DNA from: Methylicorpusculum oleiharenae | GTDB lineage: Bacteria > Pseudomonadota > Gammaproteobacteria > Methylococcales > Methylomonadaceae | DNA length: 64,000 nt | Reading direction: 5' to 3' | Assembly: GCF_009828925.2 (NCBI RefSeq) | Contig: NZ_WUTY02000001.1 | Location: forward strand, 1,332,492-1,396,491 | Part shown: positions 1 through 8,501 of the stretch, in pieces | Position numbering within the stretch: the first letter of the stretch is position 1 | Layout: each line of letters starts with the position of its first letter | Program-made: the position numbers and the translations under genes | The notes under the pieces: generated by a model | What the model was told of the DNA's origin: nothing | The model's input: the letters and a program-made list of their open reading frames with translations, nothing else | The model's database searches: none

Positions 1-1
1 T

Positions 2-418
2 CAAGCGCCGGCCCCAGAACCGATCGTTCTCAAAGAAGCGACACCCGATGCGGCACTGCAACTGTTAAATCTGTTGCAAAAAGAAGCGCGCTTTATTGAT
101 TTTGTTATGGAAAACATAACCGCTTACAGCGATGCCGATATTGGGGTTGCAGCCCGTGTGGTCCATGAAGGGTGTACCAAAGTGATGGACGAGCATTTCA
201 AGCTGGCCGTCATTCATGAAGGGCAGGAAGGGGCAACCGTTACGTTACCGAAAGGTTTCGATGCGTCGTCGATACGCCTGACCGGCAATATTGTTGGCGA
301 AGCGCCTTTTACCGGCGTCCTGGTTCATAAAGGCTGGCAGGTCACAGACATGAATCTGCCAAAATTAACGTCGGGTCATAACGTAAAAATACTGGCACCG
401 GCTGAGGTTGAATTATGA
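2..418 (+). CDS. DUF2760-family protein, C-terminal part (5' end outside window)
   Basis: The reading frame is open from the window edge to the TGA at 416-418, so the true start lies upstream. A TTG at 74 is internal and is not a convincing start. The visible 138 residues end in a compact domain that I recognise as DUF2760, with the stretch LLQKEARFIDFVMENI followed by a beta-rich half containing KLAVIHEGQEG and GEAPFTGVLVHKGW. The family has no assigned biochemical role. Its stop overlaps the next start (ATGA at 415-418), so it is probably translationally coupled to the Hsp70-like gene downstream. That coupling suggests a partner or client-adaptor role for the two Hsp70 proteins, but this is inference. 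The family assignment is from memory of the motif and neighbourhood. Confidence 0.75.
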   Translation, partial: QAPAPEPIVLKEATPDAALQLLNLLQKEARFIDFVMENITAYSDADIGVAARVVHEGCTKVMDEHFKLAVIHEGQEGATVTLPKGFDASSIRLTGNIVGEAPFTGVLVHKGWQVTDMNLPKLTSGHNVKILAPAEVEL

Positions 419-2403
419 GTAATTTGTTTGGTCATTCCGGCTCGAATAATGGCGGGGAAGGGCACGGACAGAATACAGCAGAGCCTGAGAGTTCAGGCAA
501 TACAACGGATAACACGCCTCATACCGAAACCGGAAGCAGTGATCAGCCACAGACTGGCAATGCGTATGGCCCCCGATATTCAGTGGGAATTGATTTAGGC
601 ACCACACATTGCGTACTTTCGTATGTCGATTTAAGTGTATCTGATGAAGACAGTTATCATCAGGAAGTGATGGCTATACCGCAGCTAAGTTCGCCAGGAA
701 CGGTTGAGGATTTATTGCAGTTGCCATCGTTTTTATATCAGGCCCACCCTTTAGAATTGGCTGAAGGGGCAACTTCATTGCCGTGGACAGCAAAACCTTC
801 TTTTTTAGTCGGTGAAATCGCCCGGAATTTAGGCAGCAAATCGCCTATTCGCCTGGTGTCCAGCGCCAAAAGCTGGCTATGTCATGCCGGTGTCGATTGT
901 AAAGCCGCCATTCTTCCCGCCGAAGCGCCGGAAGAAGTTGAACGGGTCTCGCCTTTTCAGGCGACTGTTGCCTATCTTCAGCATATTCGCGATGCCTGGG
1001 CCAATAAACACCCCGGTGAACCGTTATCAGAACAGGATGTCACGATTACCGTGCCGGCATCATTCGATCCGGCTGCGCGCGAATTGACAGTGGAGGCGGC
1101 TCGCTCAGTCGGGCTTGAGAAAGCCATTTTACTGGAAGAGCCGCAATCGGCCTTGTACAGCTGGATTGAAAAAAGTCAGGGAGAGTGGCGTAAACAAGTC
1201 CGGATCGGCGATATCATTTTAGTGATTGATATCGGTGGCGGCACGACCGACTTGTCTTTGATTGCCGTGACGCAACAAGACGGTAATCTGGAGCTGACCC
1301 GTGTTGCGGTGGGCGATCACATCCTTTTGGGTGGTGACAACATGGATTTGGCTTTGGCTTATACTGTAAAAGCCAAGCTGGAGCAGGATGGACGGCGTCT
1401 GGAAGCGTGGCAGATTCAAGCGCTGATGCATGGGTGCCGGGAAGCCAAGGAAAAAATCTTCAGCCAGATAGATTTGCATACCATTCCTTTGGTCGTACCT
1501 AATCGCGGCTCGTCATTGATAGGCGGTGCGTTGCGTACTGAGTTAACCCGTGAAGAAGTCGAGCGTGTCTTGGTCGAAGGCTTTTTACCTCGTGTTGCCT
1601 CAGCAGACAGGCCCGTTGTTCGTCCCCGCAGTGGTCTTAGAACCGCCGGATTGCCTTATGCACAAGATGCCGCGATCACACGCCACTTGGCTGCATTTTT
1701 AGCGAAACAGCTTAGCGCAACTGACGAACTCAGCGATGTGACGTTGCCGGAACATGCCACATTTATCCATCCTTCGGCTGTTCTATTTAACGGAGGGGTA
1801 TTGAAAGCCGATGCGCTGGCGGGCCGGTTGATGGAGGTTTTAAACAGCTGGCTTACTGCAGAACAAGCGCCGGAATCGCGTCTGTTGGAAGGTGCCGATC
1901 TGGATCTCGCGGTAGCGCGAGGCGCCGCCTATTATGGCTTTGTCCGAAAAGGCAAGGGCGTAAGAATCAGGGGCGGTACCGCCGCTTCCTATTATGTCGG
2001 TATCGAGAGCGCGATGCCTGCCGTTCCAGGAATGCCGCCCGAAATCGAAGCCTTATGCATTGCCCCGTTCGGCATGGAAGAAGGAACGGAAGCGGTTTTA
2101 CCGGATGATGAGTTCGGTCTGGTCATCGGCGAGCCGGTACGTTTCAGGTTTTTCAGTTCGAATAACCGTCGAGAGGATAAGGCGGGCGATCGGTTGGAGT
2201 ATTGGACCGGCGACGAACTGGATGAGTTGGACGAGATAGAAATCACCCTGCCCGAAGAAGGTCGAAAAGCCGGAGAAGTAGTGCCTGTGCATTTGACTTC
2301 AGCGGTGACCGAAGTGGGCACTTTGGAGCTTCATGCTGTTTCAAGACAGGACGGCAAACGCTGGAAAGTCGAGTTTGAGGTCAGGGCCGGAGAAGAAAGT
2401 TAA
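415..2403 (+). CDS. Hsp70-family ATPase, DnaK-like, atypical
   Basis: This is a 662-residue cytosolic Hsp70-superfamily protein. After a hydrophilic N-terminal extension of about 50 residues rich in Gly, Ser, Asn and Thr comes phosphate-1 motif VGIDLGTTHCVLSY (about residues 57-70). Phosphate-2 follows as IDIGGGTTDLSLI (about 271-283), with an adenosine-type motif FNGGVLK near residue 460. The C-terminal 150 residues do not look like the canonical DnaK substrate-binding domain and lid, and no EEVD-like tail is present. It is therefore not housekeeping DnaK. The start overlaps the DUF2760 stop by 4 nt, and a second Hsp70-like gene follows after 101 bp. It probably acts with those two as a specialised chaperone or ATP-switch module. 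ATPase assignment is firm, but the client is unknown. Confidence 0.9.
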   Translation: MSNLFGHSGSNNGGEGHGQNTAEPESSGNTTDNTPHTETGSSDQPQTGNAYGPRYSVGIDLGTTHCVLSYVDLSVSDEDSYHQEVMAIPQLSSPGTVEDLLQLPSFLYQAHPLELAEGATSLPWTAKPSFLVGEIARNLGSKSPIRLVSSAKSWLCHAGVDCKAAILPAEAPEEVERVSPFQATVAYLQHIRDAWANKHPGEPLSEQDVTITVPASFDPAARELTVEAARSVGLEKAILLEEPQSALYSWIEKSQGEWRKQVRIGDIILVIDIGGGTTDLSLIAVTQQDGNLELTRVAVGDHILLGGDNMDLALAYTVKAKLEQDGRRLEAWQIQALMHGCREAKEKIFSQIDLHTIPLVVPNRGSSLIGGALRTELTREEVERVLVEGFLPRVASADRPVVRPRSGLRTAGLPYAQDAAITRHLAAFLAKQLSATDELSDVTLPEHATFIHPSAVLFNGGVLKADALAGRLMEVLNSWLTAEQAPESRLLEGADLDLAVARGAAYYGFVRKGKGVRIRGGTAASYYVGIESAMPAVPGMPPEIEALCIAPFGMEEGTEAVLPDDEFGLVIGEPVRFRFFSSNNRREDKAGDRLEYWTGDELDELDEIEITLPEEGRKAGEVVPVHLTSAVTEVGTLELHAVSRQDGKRWKVEFEVRAGEES

Positions 2404-2504
2404 TTAAAAAGGCTTACCCAGTGCAAGGATGCATGCCAAAATTTCGCTAATCCGGTCGTCTGCACCGTTTTATCACTTCCTTGCCCTGATTTATATAGTT
2501 CATC

Positions 2505-5258
2505 GTGCAAACACCGAATCCCCGTTATCTTGTTGGCATAGACCTTGGCACTACGCATACTGTCGTTGCTTATACCCCTGCCGATCAGCCCGGCGCTGAG
2601 ATAAAAATATTCCTCATCGAGCAGTTGGTGGCGCCTGGTGAAGTCGCTGCCCGTCCTTTGCTGCCTTCAGTTCGGTATCATCCGGCCGAAGGCGAGCTTT
2701 CCGATGCGGATCTCGCGTTTTTACCGACTCAAGACAAATCTGTCATGGGCGAAGCGGCCCGGGTTTTGGGCGCAAAAACGCAAGGCCGGTTCGTTACCAG
2801 TGCCAAAAGCTGGTTGTCCCACCCGTCTGTGGATCATACGGCCGATATTCTGCCTTGGGGTAGCAGTGAAGACGTGGTCAAGGTGTCACCCTTAGCCGCC
2901 AGTGCCGGCTATCTGGATCATATTCGAATGGTCTGGCGACATCAATTTCCGGATGCTCCACTCGAAGAACAGGATATTGTGATTACGGTTCCGGCGTCAT
3001 TTGATGAAGGCGCCAGGTCATTAACCGTCGAAGCGGCCAAAATTGCCGGGCTTGAACGCGTAAAATTGTTGGAAGAACCGCAAGCAGTGTGTTACGACTG
3101 GTTGCAACGTCATGCCGGCAGTATCAATAAGCAATTGGCCGATGTGCACTTATTGCTGGTTTGCGATGTGGGCGGCGGAACCACCGATTTAACATTGATT
3201 AAAGTTGAGCCGGGAGAGCCTGAGCCCAAATTGACGCGTATCGGCGTCGGCGATCATTTGATGCTGGGCGGGGATAATATTGATTTGGCTCTTGCGCATC
3301 TGGCTGAACAACGCCTTGTTTCAGATACCAAGCGCTTGTCTGCGGCTGATTTGTCTCAGTTGATCGAACAATGCCGCATTGTTAAAGAAAAATTATTGGC
3401 GCAAGATGCGCCCGAACAGCTTTCCGTTACCTTGCTGGGCGGGGGCTCACGCTTGATTGGCAGTGCCCGGTCGGTAGTGCTGACCCGAGATGAGGTCAGG
3501 TCGATCGCGTTGGACGGCTTTTTCCCGTTATCGCAATTAAACGAGTTGCCTGATCGCAAACGCAGCGGCGTGGTTGAATTCGGATTGCCTTATGCGGCGG
3601 AACCGGCAATCAGTAAACATATTGCCGCGTTTTTGAAGTTGCACAGTCAGGCCGCGCTGGATGCCATGCAAGGCGAGGGTAAAGTTCCCGATGCATTGCT
3701 GCTTAATGGCGGAGTGTTCAGAAGTGAGCCGATTACGCGCCGTGTGCAGGACTTGATAACCGCCTGGCGAGGCAAGGCCCCTAAATTGCTGGATAACCGT
3801 CATCCGGAACTGGCCGTGGCGATAGGGGCCGTCAGCTATGCTTTGGCCCGGCGTAACAAACAAGTGCGCATCGGTGGTGGGGCTGCGCGCAGTTATTTCC
3901 TGGCGGTGGATACCGATGGCGATTGTCAGCAAGGCGTTTGCATTCTTCCGCGCGGCTGCGAGGAAGGGCATGAAATTGTATTGCAAGACCGGCAGTTTGC
4001 CTTGCGTTTGGGGCAGCCCGTGCGATTTCATCTGGTTTCTACAACCGGAGACGCTGAGTTTAAACCGGGTGAAATTGCCACAATAACCGATGACCGGTTT
4101 CAAACTTTACCCCCTTTGGCAGTGGCTTTGGCTGCTACTGAGCACTCCTCTTCAGAGCAGGAGATTGTAAAGTTAGCCGTTACGCTGACAGAAATCGGTA
4201 CACTGAAAATTCAGTGCGTATCGGTCAAAGATCCCAATCAACGCTGGGATGTCGAATACCAAATCAGGCGAAAAAATAACCTGAGCACGGCAGATCAAGC
4301 CATTTTGCCGCCACAGTTCAATAAAGCCATTGAATTGGTCCAGACTGTCTTCGGTTCACGGTCCAAAGATGTCAATCCAAAAGCGGTCAAAAGTCTGCGC
4401 GCGGATCTTGAAAAATTACTGGGTTCTGCACGCAGCGAATGGGAAACCCCCTTGCTGAGAGGCTTGTTTGCTGCGTTGCTTGACGGCATGAAATACCGAA
4501 AACGATCGGAAAACCATGAACGGGTCTGGTTGAGCCTGACCGGTTATTGTCTTCGTCCGGGCTTGGGGTATCCTCTGGATGACTGGCGTGTTGATCAGTT
4601 ATGGAAAATCTATGATCAAGGGATTCAATTTGTCAATGAAACGCAGAACTGGAGTGAATGGTGGACGTTGTGGCGGCGAGTTGCCGGTGGTTTGAATGTT
4701 GCCGCACAGGAAAGGATCAGTGACGATATCGGCAAATTTTTAAACCCGGCTTCTGCCCGGCAGCCGGTTGTTGCCAGGCAAATGAAAACACGGAGTTATG
4801 ACGATATGGTCAGGCTGGCTGCCGTACTGGAAAAGTTGCCGGTGCCCAAGAAAATCCAGTTGGGCGAGTGGTTGTTAAATCGATTGAGTAAGCCCGGAGA
4901 GTCGGAGCAAAGCTGGTGGGCGTTAGGCCGTATCGGTGCCCGCATGCCTTTTTACGGCAGCAGTCATGCAATCATTGCTCCTAAACTGGCCTCAGAATGG
5001 CTGCAGCAAGTGATGCAGGCTGATTGGAAGAAAATACCTCAGGCCGGATTTGCCGCAACGTTAATTGCGCGTATGAGCGGCGATCGCACCCGCGATATCG
5101 ACGAAAAGCTCAGGATAGACATTATCGAGCAATTAAAACAGGCCAAAGCGCCTGCGTCCTGGATAGAGATGGTCGAAACGCACAAGCAACTGGATGAAAA
5201 AGAAGAAAAGCAAATCTTCGGCGAAGCCTTGCCGCCCGGTTTAAAACTGATTCAGTAG
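2505..5258 (+). CDS. Hsp70-family protein with C-terminal DUF3731 extension
   Basis: This 917-residue protein starts at GTG 2505 (VQTPNPRYLVGID), giving an N-terminus aligned with the phosphate-1 motif GIDLGTTHTVVAYT at residues 12-25. Phosphate-2 is CDVGGGTTDLTLI near 222-234 and the adenosine motif is LNGGVF near 404. The N-terminal 590 residues parallel the upstream 662-aa paralogue (shared blocks such as ITVPASFDEGARSLTVEAA and SAKSWLSHP). The last 300 residues are a helical, tryptophan-rich extension that I recognise as the DUF3731 type found on Hsp70 paralogues. No secretion signal or membrane segment is seen. Tandem unequal Hsp70 paralogues beside DUF2760 suggest a dedicated complex. 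The function of the extension is unknown. Confidence 0.88.
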   Translation: MQTPNPRYLVGIDLGTTHTVVAYTPADQPGAEIKIFLIEQLVAPGEVAARPLLPSVRYHPAEGELSDADLAFLPTQDKSVMGEAARVLGAKTQGRFVTSAKSWLSHPSVDHTADILPWGSSEDVVKVSPLAASAGYLDHIRMVWRHQFPDAPLEEQDIVITVPASFDEGARSLTVEAAKIAGLERVKLLEEPQAVCYDWLQRHAGSINKQLADVHLLLVCDVGGGTTDLTLIKVEPGEPEPKLTRIGVGDHLMLGGDNIDLALAHLAEQRLVSDTKRLSAADLSQLIEQCRIVKEKLLAQDAPEQLSVTLLGGGSRLIGSARSVVLTRDEVRSIALDGFFPLSQLNELPDRKRSGVVEFGLPYAAEPAISKHIAAFLKLHSQAALDAMQGEGKVPDALLLNGGVFRSEPITRRVQDLITAWRGKAPKLLDNRHPELAVAIGAVSYALARRNKQVRIGGGAARSYFLAVDTDGDCQQGVCILPRGCEEGHEIVLQDRQFALRLGQPVRFHLVSTTGDAEFKPGEIATITDDRFQTLPPLAVALAATEHSSSEQEIVKLAVTLTEIGTLKIQCVSVKDPNQRWDVEYQIRRKNNLSTADQAILPPQFNKAIELVQTVFGSRSKDVNPKAVKSLRADLEKLLGSARSEWETPLLRGLFAALLDGMKYRKRSENHERVWLSLTGYCLRPGLGYPLDDWRVDQLWKIYDQGIQFVNETQNWSEWWTLWRRVAGGLNVAAQERISDDIGKFLNPASARQPVVARQMKTRSYDDMVRLAAVLEKLPVPKKIQLGEWLLNRLSKPGESEQSWWALGRIGARMPFYGSSHAIIAPKLASEWLQQVMQADWKKIPQAGFAATLIARMSGDRTRDIDEKLRIDIIEQLKQAKAPASWIEMVETHKQLDEKEEKQIFGEALPPGLKLIQ

Positions 5259-5278
5259 TCATTGCCCTGAAAGCGAGA

Positions 5279-5386
5279 CGTAGGGTGGTTTCGCGTAACG
5301 AAGTGAAGCAAACCGCCATGAGGGAGGGCAATCCCCAAATCAAGCCGTCATGGTGTATTGCCTATCGGCGAATACACCTTACATCG
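5279..5386. repeat. REP-like intergenic repeat pair of hairpins
   Basis: The 132-bp gap between the Hsp70 gene and brnA holds two palindromic units. The first has a GGTGGTTTCGCG-type arm and an AAACCGCCATGAGG arm. The second is GGTGTATT (5352-5359) paired with AATACACC (5371-5378). Such units look like dispersed intergenic repeats. The gap occupies the place where an attC site would be expected after brnA, but the heptamer there ends in AAG rather than AAC. Confidence 0.5.
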
Positions 5387-5390
5387 CGCC

Positions 5391-5621
5391 TTATGCTTTT
5401 GTTATGCCTTGACCGCTTAATTGCTTTGAAATTTCAATATCTTTTTTAAGCAGTGCATTAATGACTTGATTTAGCGAAAAATCTTTTCCCGTGGCTTTAA
5501 GTCTTTCCATAAAAAACTCTTTTACCTCTTTCTCAAGGTAAATTGGCATATCAAGTTCCTCGATTGGCCTATAGAATTTACCTTGTTCTGCACCACTAAA
5601 ATCATATTCATCTTTCATCAT
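5391..5621 (-). CDS. brnA: BrnA-like antitoxin
   Basis: This 76-residue protein has the BrnA/CopG-type layout. A short N-terminal peptide (KDEYDFSGAEQGKFYRP) is followed by MPIYLEKEVKEFFMERLKATG and an amphipathic helical C-terminus. BrnA proteins bind and neutralise the BrnT ribonuclease toxin and act as dimeric ribbon-helix-helix repressors of their own operon. The start at 5621 overlaps the brnT stop in an ATGA (4-nt overlap), the usual toxin-first order of brnTA. The TAA stop lies in the heptamer GCATAAG, reminiscent of the way R'' boxes overlap stops elsewhere in this island. Assignment rests on length, sequence and the adjacent BrnT. Confidence 0.85.
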   Translation of the reverse strand: MMKDEYDFSGAEQGKFYRPIEELDMPIYLEKEVKEFFMERLKATGKDFSLNQVINALLKKDIEISKQLSGQGITKA

Positions 5622-5908
5622 GGATGCCTTCTTTGATATTCTTTGCTTTCATTCTTAGTGGCTTTACGAGCGCTGATAATTCTCACATGCTCTATCCCGT
5701 CTAGATCTTTGAATGTATGTACTACAACGAGTATAACCTCATTCATTGATTTTCCAAGCAATAGCCACCTATCTTCATCCTCTGAGTGCCCCTCATCATA
5801 TTTATTCAGCGCATAGGGATCGGCGAAAACATATGATGCTTGCTCAAATGTAACACCATGCTTCTGAATATTGATTTCTTCTTTTTTTGGATCCCACTCA
5901 AACTTCAT
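5618..5908 (-). CDS. brnT: BrnT-family toxin (RelE-fold ribonuclease)
   Basis: This 96-residue protein has the typical BrnT signature. It begins FEWDPKKEEINIQKHGVTFEQA, continues with the F-x-D-P block (FADPYAL) and DRWLLLGKS, and ends HVRIISARKATKNE. BrnT toxins cleave mRNA and are inhibited by BrnA. The gene lies directly upstream of brnA with a 4-nt overlap and is the last recognisable cassette of the minus-strand array. A GGGA sequence just before the ATG may be the ribosome-binding site. Toxin-antitoxin pairs are common in chromosomal integron arrays, where they may stabilise the array. Activity is inferred from the family. Confidence 0.88.
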   Translation of the reverse strand: MKFEWDPKKEEINIQKHGVTFEQASYVFADPYALNKYDEGHSEDEDRWLLLGKSMNEVILVVVHTFKDLDGIEHVRIISARKATKNESKEYQRRHP

Positions 5909-5949
5909 TCCCGGTAGTCCCTTATTGGATCACTGGTCTTGACTGTGAG

Positions 5950-6033
5950 GCATAACGCCCGCAGCACGCGCGGATTTGTAGTGAAGGCGAAGCCGCAACG
6001 AAAAAGCCATCGCTGTGCCTTCGATTGTTAGCT
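5950..6033 (-). other. Putative attC site between HEPN-like gene and brnT
   Basis: Read on the minus strand, an AGCTAAC box (6033-6027) overlaps the TAA stop of the upstream gene, and a GTTATGC box (5956-5950) closes the site 84 bp later. The boxes share the invariant AAC/GTT core and are mostly complementary. Inner arms include AGGCAC against GTGCT, with one unpaired G, which resembles the extrahelical base of attC sites. The brnT start follows about 40 bp after the GTT. Size, position and polarity match an integron cassette recombination site. Confidence 0.65.
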
Positions 6034-6561
6034 CTTGTAAGGCCAGCCATGTGTTTCGTCAAATCCAGATTTAATCTGGAGACTAGAAATAAGTTTCTCT
6101 ACGTTTGTATAGTCAGATGGATACATTAATTTGATTTTTCCACTGGCTCGCTGAAGTTCGGATTTCCTTAACGGAGCCTGATACTTAGACGCCCATTGCA
6201 CAAAGATTGTGAGTCGATCAAGCAACTCGAGCTGAACATCAGTGAGCTCCAAGTTTCGCCTCCGCGCAACGTCTGTAAGATCATGTGCGGTATCATGGAA
6301 TTGCGTCGGATCTAATCGGTCTTTCGAAGTATCTGGTTTAGCCTTATATACAAAAGCACCCTTCAAAGCATTTTCAGCGGAGAACCCAAGCAGTAACATT
6401 GCCCCCTTCATCGCACCTACATGGCGGTAATTATCCTTTTCGCTCCGAATCTGCTCACGATCTGAAAATACTTCGTAGAGAGATTTAGAAGCTTCAAACA
6501 TCTGCCAGGATTGCCTAAACCAATTTTCTGGGGTCGAAACGCCTTCTTCGAATTCAATCAC
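6028..6561 (-). CDS. HEPN-like hypothetical protein
   Basis: This 177-residue, mostly helical protein starts at GTG 6561, preceded by GGTGGG. The block MLLLGFSAENALKGAFVYKAK (positions about 55-75) resembles the first helix pair of HEPN-domain proteins, where a conserved N/E-x-x-x-K pattern occurs. A second conserved-looking patch is KYQAPLRKSE followed by YPSDYTNVEKLI. The canonical HEPN RNase motif R-x4-6-H is not evident, so nuclease activity is not supported. It sits between two attC-like sites as a single-gene cassette. HEPN proteins often work in toxin-antitoxin or defence settings. The specific role here is unknown. Confidence 0.6.
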   Translation of the reverse strand: MIEFEEGVSTPENWFRQSWQMFEASKSLYEVFSDREQIRSEKDNYRHVGAMKGAMLLLGFSAENALKGAFVYKAKPDTSKDRLDPTQFHDTAHDLTDVARRRNLELTDVQLELLDRLTIFVQWASKYQAPLRKSELQRASGKIKLMYPSDYTNVEKLISSLQIKSGFDETHGWPYKS

Positions 6562-6575
6562 TGGCCCACCTATTT

Positions 6576-6657
6576 ATAGAACTAAAGCTGCCATAAACGG
6601 CGCGAACTTGCGAGCATCCGGCAAACGTAGGGAGCGAATTTTATGGCTTTGTTATGC
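6576..6657 (-). other. Putative attC site between exonuclease-BRCT gene and HEPN-like gene
   Basis: On the minus strand the site runs from GCATAAC (6657-6651, containing the TAA stop of the exonuclease gene) to GTTCTAT (6582-6576), 82 bp in all. Inside, CCATAAA pairs with TTTATGG and AAAG pairs with CTTT, separated by a small bulge. This is the paired L''/L' arm arrangement of an attC. The next gene starts about 15 bp after the GTTCTAT box. Confidence 0.68.
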
Positions 6658-7525
6658 GATTTCATGAGCTTGATTCACCAACTCTTTAAAATCACTTTCT
6701 TTAATTATTCGTATTTTATGGCCTTTGGCTACAAGCTCCTCAGCTTTCAAGTGTTTTGAACTTTTAGATTTGCCTGAGAGCTTCGAAATATCTTGATCAC
6801 CTACAACTAGCAATGTAGTTTTTTTAGTAACTCCTGACGCAACTGTGCAACCAATAGATGCAGCTAGATCAGCCGCCTCTCGTCGAGGTATTTCCGATGC
6901 GCCTGTAAATACGAGCGTTTCTCCGTATAGCTCCCCCTCAGGATTACCATCTCTTTTAATTGCTGCCCCGCTCGACGAACTTGAAGGATCTATAGGTTGA
7001 GAAACTCGCTTGAGCCAAGCATCTAAATCTAAACCAGTTCTTTCAATGGCAGCAATCAGTACTCGACCAGAAGCCTTTGCATCTTCCAGTGCATCATGAT
7101 GCTTGAACTCATAGCCGATAATTTTGCAAACATTAGATAATCCGTACCCGCTCCATGCACAATCCTCCCAAGCACGGCGAGCCACCCTTGCCGAATCAAG
7201 CCACACGGTATCAATTTGGCTCAGTGAATATTTATTTATCGCTCGGCCTATCGAAACTCGGTCAAAATGCGTGTGACTTACGCAAATACTACCAGATAAA
7301 TAAATGGATAAATTCTGAAGAACATCTGGGAATTTCGGAGCACCCGCAACATCTTCCTCAGTAATGCCGAATATCGATATTTATAAAATCAAAATAGTCT
7401 TCTGGGTCAATTAGTGATGACCATTCATCTACTAGCTTTCCATCTATATATTTCGCCAGTCCAATTTGGCAGATTGAAGCCATATCTGCATTTGCAGTTT
7501 CCACGTCAATTGCTACAAATTCCAT
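6652..7525 (-). pseudogene. DEDDh 3'-5' exonuclease with C-terminal BRCT domain, frameshifted
   Basis: The natural start is ATG 7525, with GGAG 8 nt upstream, giving MEFVAIDVETANADMASIC. DVET is the ExoI motif of DnaQ-like exonucleases. This frame reads INIDIRHY and stops at TGA 7360-7358. The expected continuation GITEEDVAGAPKFPDVLQN lies in the next frame from about 7368, so a shift occurred near 7369 (one extra base or two missing). The second frame runs to TAA 6652 and carries SHTHFDRVSIGRAI, the ExoIII-type HHDALEDAKASGRV, and a C-terminal BRCT domain (LYGETLVFTGASE, then GCTVASGVTKKTTLLV). The family trims 3' ends in DNA repair or replication. It may be inactive, or the shift may be a sequencing error. 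It forms one cassette of the attC-bounded array. Confidence 0.82.
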
Positions 7526-7540
7526 GACCACTCCTTTTTC

Positions 7541-7607
7541 GCATAACGTTCAAAATAACAGGCCTGCGCGGCTTTTCGCGCAGGTCCGGTTAATTGCTGG
7601 GTTAGCC
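7541..7607 (-). other. Putative attC site between membrane-protein gene and exonuclease gene
   Basis: On the minus strand, GGCTAAC (7607-7601) begins one base after the TGA of the upstream gene and GTTATGC (7547-7541) ends the site after 67 bp. The centre is a perfect 8-bp stem, CCTGCGCG against CGCGCAGG. The next gene starts 15 bp after GTTATGC, with GGAG between. This is the most typical attC of the three. Confidence 0.72.
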
Positions 7608-7608
7608 G

Positions 7609-8262
7609 TCATTTCGGAAGCTCCTGTAGGGCGCTCCTAAACTCGGCTATGTTCTGAATTAGCGCAGTACTTGTGAGTCTGCGCTCAGTAACCGGCCTCT
7701 TGTATTTATGCCAGGCCGAAAGACGATCCAGCTTCGCTCGGTGTATGCCACTTTCAAAGAAAGAGAATGCAGCCATTTCGAGACTGCCCGATAAATCAAT
7801 GAAGTCTTGGCGAATCAATCGCGCAAGATCAAAGTATTTTTCCGACGGTACATCGACCAAATGCATATGGAGGGTGATAAGGTAGTCTTGAACAAATGCC
7901 ACCTCGCGCTTCGTTGCCGTAGTCAACCAAGCGGAACCAGCGAGTTGCTGCTCTGTGAAGCGAGCAAACCAGTTTTCAAACTCATCCTTTGAAAGGAGGA
8001 TGCAAGGGCCACGCGATACCTCACCGTCGAGGCCGAGCGCACCAGTCGAACCCATTACACGCATGTCTTGCGCAAGCTTGAGGATACGTTCGTGAGCAGC
8101 AATCTGTCTATCTATGATCTTTGATCGAAGCTGCAGGCTGAATTCGCGACGCTTTAGTAGAAGAGAGGCAACGAACGAGAGAACCCCGCCACCCAGCGCA
8201 CCAATAAGACCAAAGACCGCGCTTGCGTTTGAGTTTAGGAATTGTTGGATTTCCGGAGACAT
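7609..8262 (-). CDS. Single-pass membrane protein of unknown function
   Basis: I do not recognise this 217-residue protein. It has one clear hydrophobic segment near the N-terminus (SAVFGLIGALGGGVLSFVAS, about residues 14-33), followed by LLLKRREF, so the remaining 180 residues are probably cytosolic under the positive-inside rule. The soluble part is helical (KIIDRQIAAHERILKLAQDM and later FAR/ESGIHRAKLDRLSAWHKYKRP). The gene is followed after one base by an attC-like site. It is preceded by TTAGCC, 11 bp before its ATG, where the upstream direct repeat ends. It is therefore probably a cassette gene. Membrane-anchored helical proteins of this size are common in accessory arrays, and no function can be assigned. 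Confidence 0.7.
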   Translation of the reverse strand: MSPEIQQFLNSNASAVFGLIGALGGGVLSFVASLLLKRREFSLQLRSKIIDRQIAAHERILKLAQDMRVMGSTGALGLDGEVSRGPCILLSKDEFENWFARFTEQQLAGSAWLTTATKREVAFVQDYLITLHMHLVDVPSEKYFDLARLIRQDFIDLSGSLEMAAFSFFESGIHRAKLDRLSAWHKYKRPVTERRLTSTALIQNIAEFRSALQELPK

Positions 8263-8280
8263 GGTCTTGTGACGGCTAAT

Positions 8281-8470
8281 AAGTAATTAAATGGTTTAGG
8301 CATATCATCCCTGATCGCCGTACTCTAGGCAATAAGCTCTGTTACCTTATCAGGACATTAACTGTAGATCACGATATACAGTTTATTTTTAGCCCGGTAG
8401 GATGCGGTGAGGAACGAACCGCATCAATCGCGAACGATGCGGTTCACGATGTTTACCGCATCCTACGGGA
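8281..8470. repeat. Direct repeat copy 1 upstream of the 217-aa gene
   Basis: This segment is nearly identical to 8929-9150. Shared blocks are AAGTAATTAAATGG, GTACTCTAGGCAATAAG, a dyad AACTGTA...TACAGTT, and a REP-like GAACGAACCGCATC unit with its inverted partner. Differences are a few substitutions, an extra block in copy 2 and a short deletion there. It fills the gap between the 137-aa and 217-aa genes, where an attC might be expected. Confidence 0.85.
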
Positions 8471-8501
8471 GGTAGGGAGTTGAGTGGACGGCATGGTTCC
8501 T

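Noticed and set aside
5260-5392. A fourth attC after brnA
   Set aside because: The heptamer at the stop reads GCATAAG, not ending in AAC, and the following DNA is a REP-like repeat with no matching GTT box.
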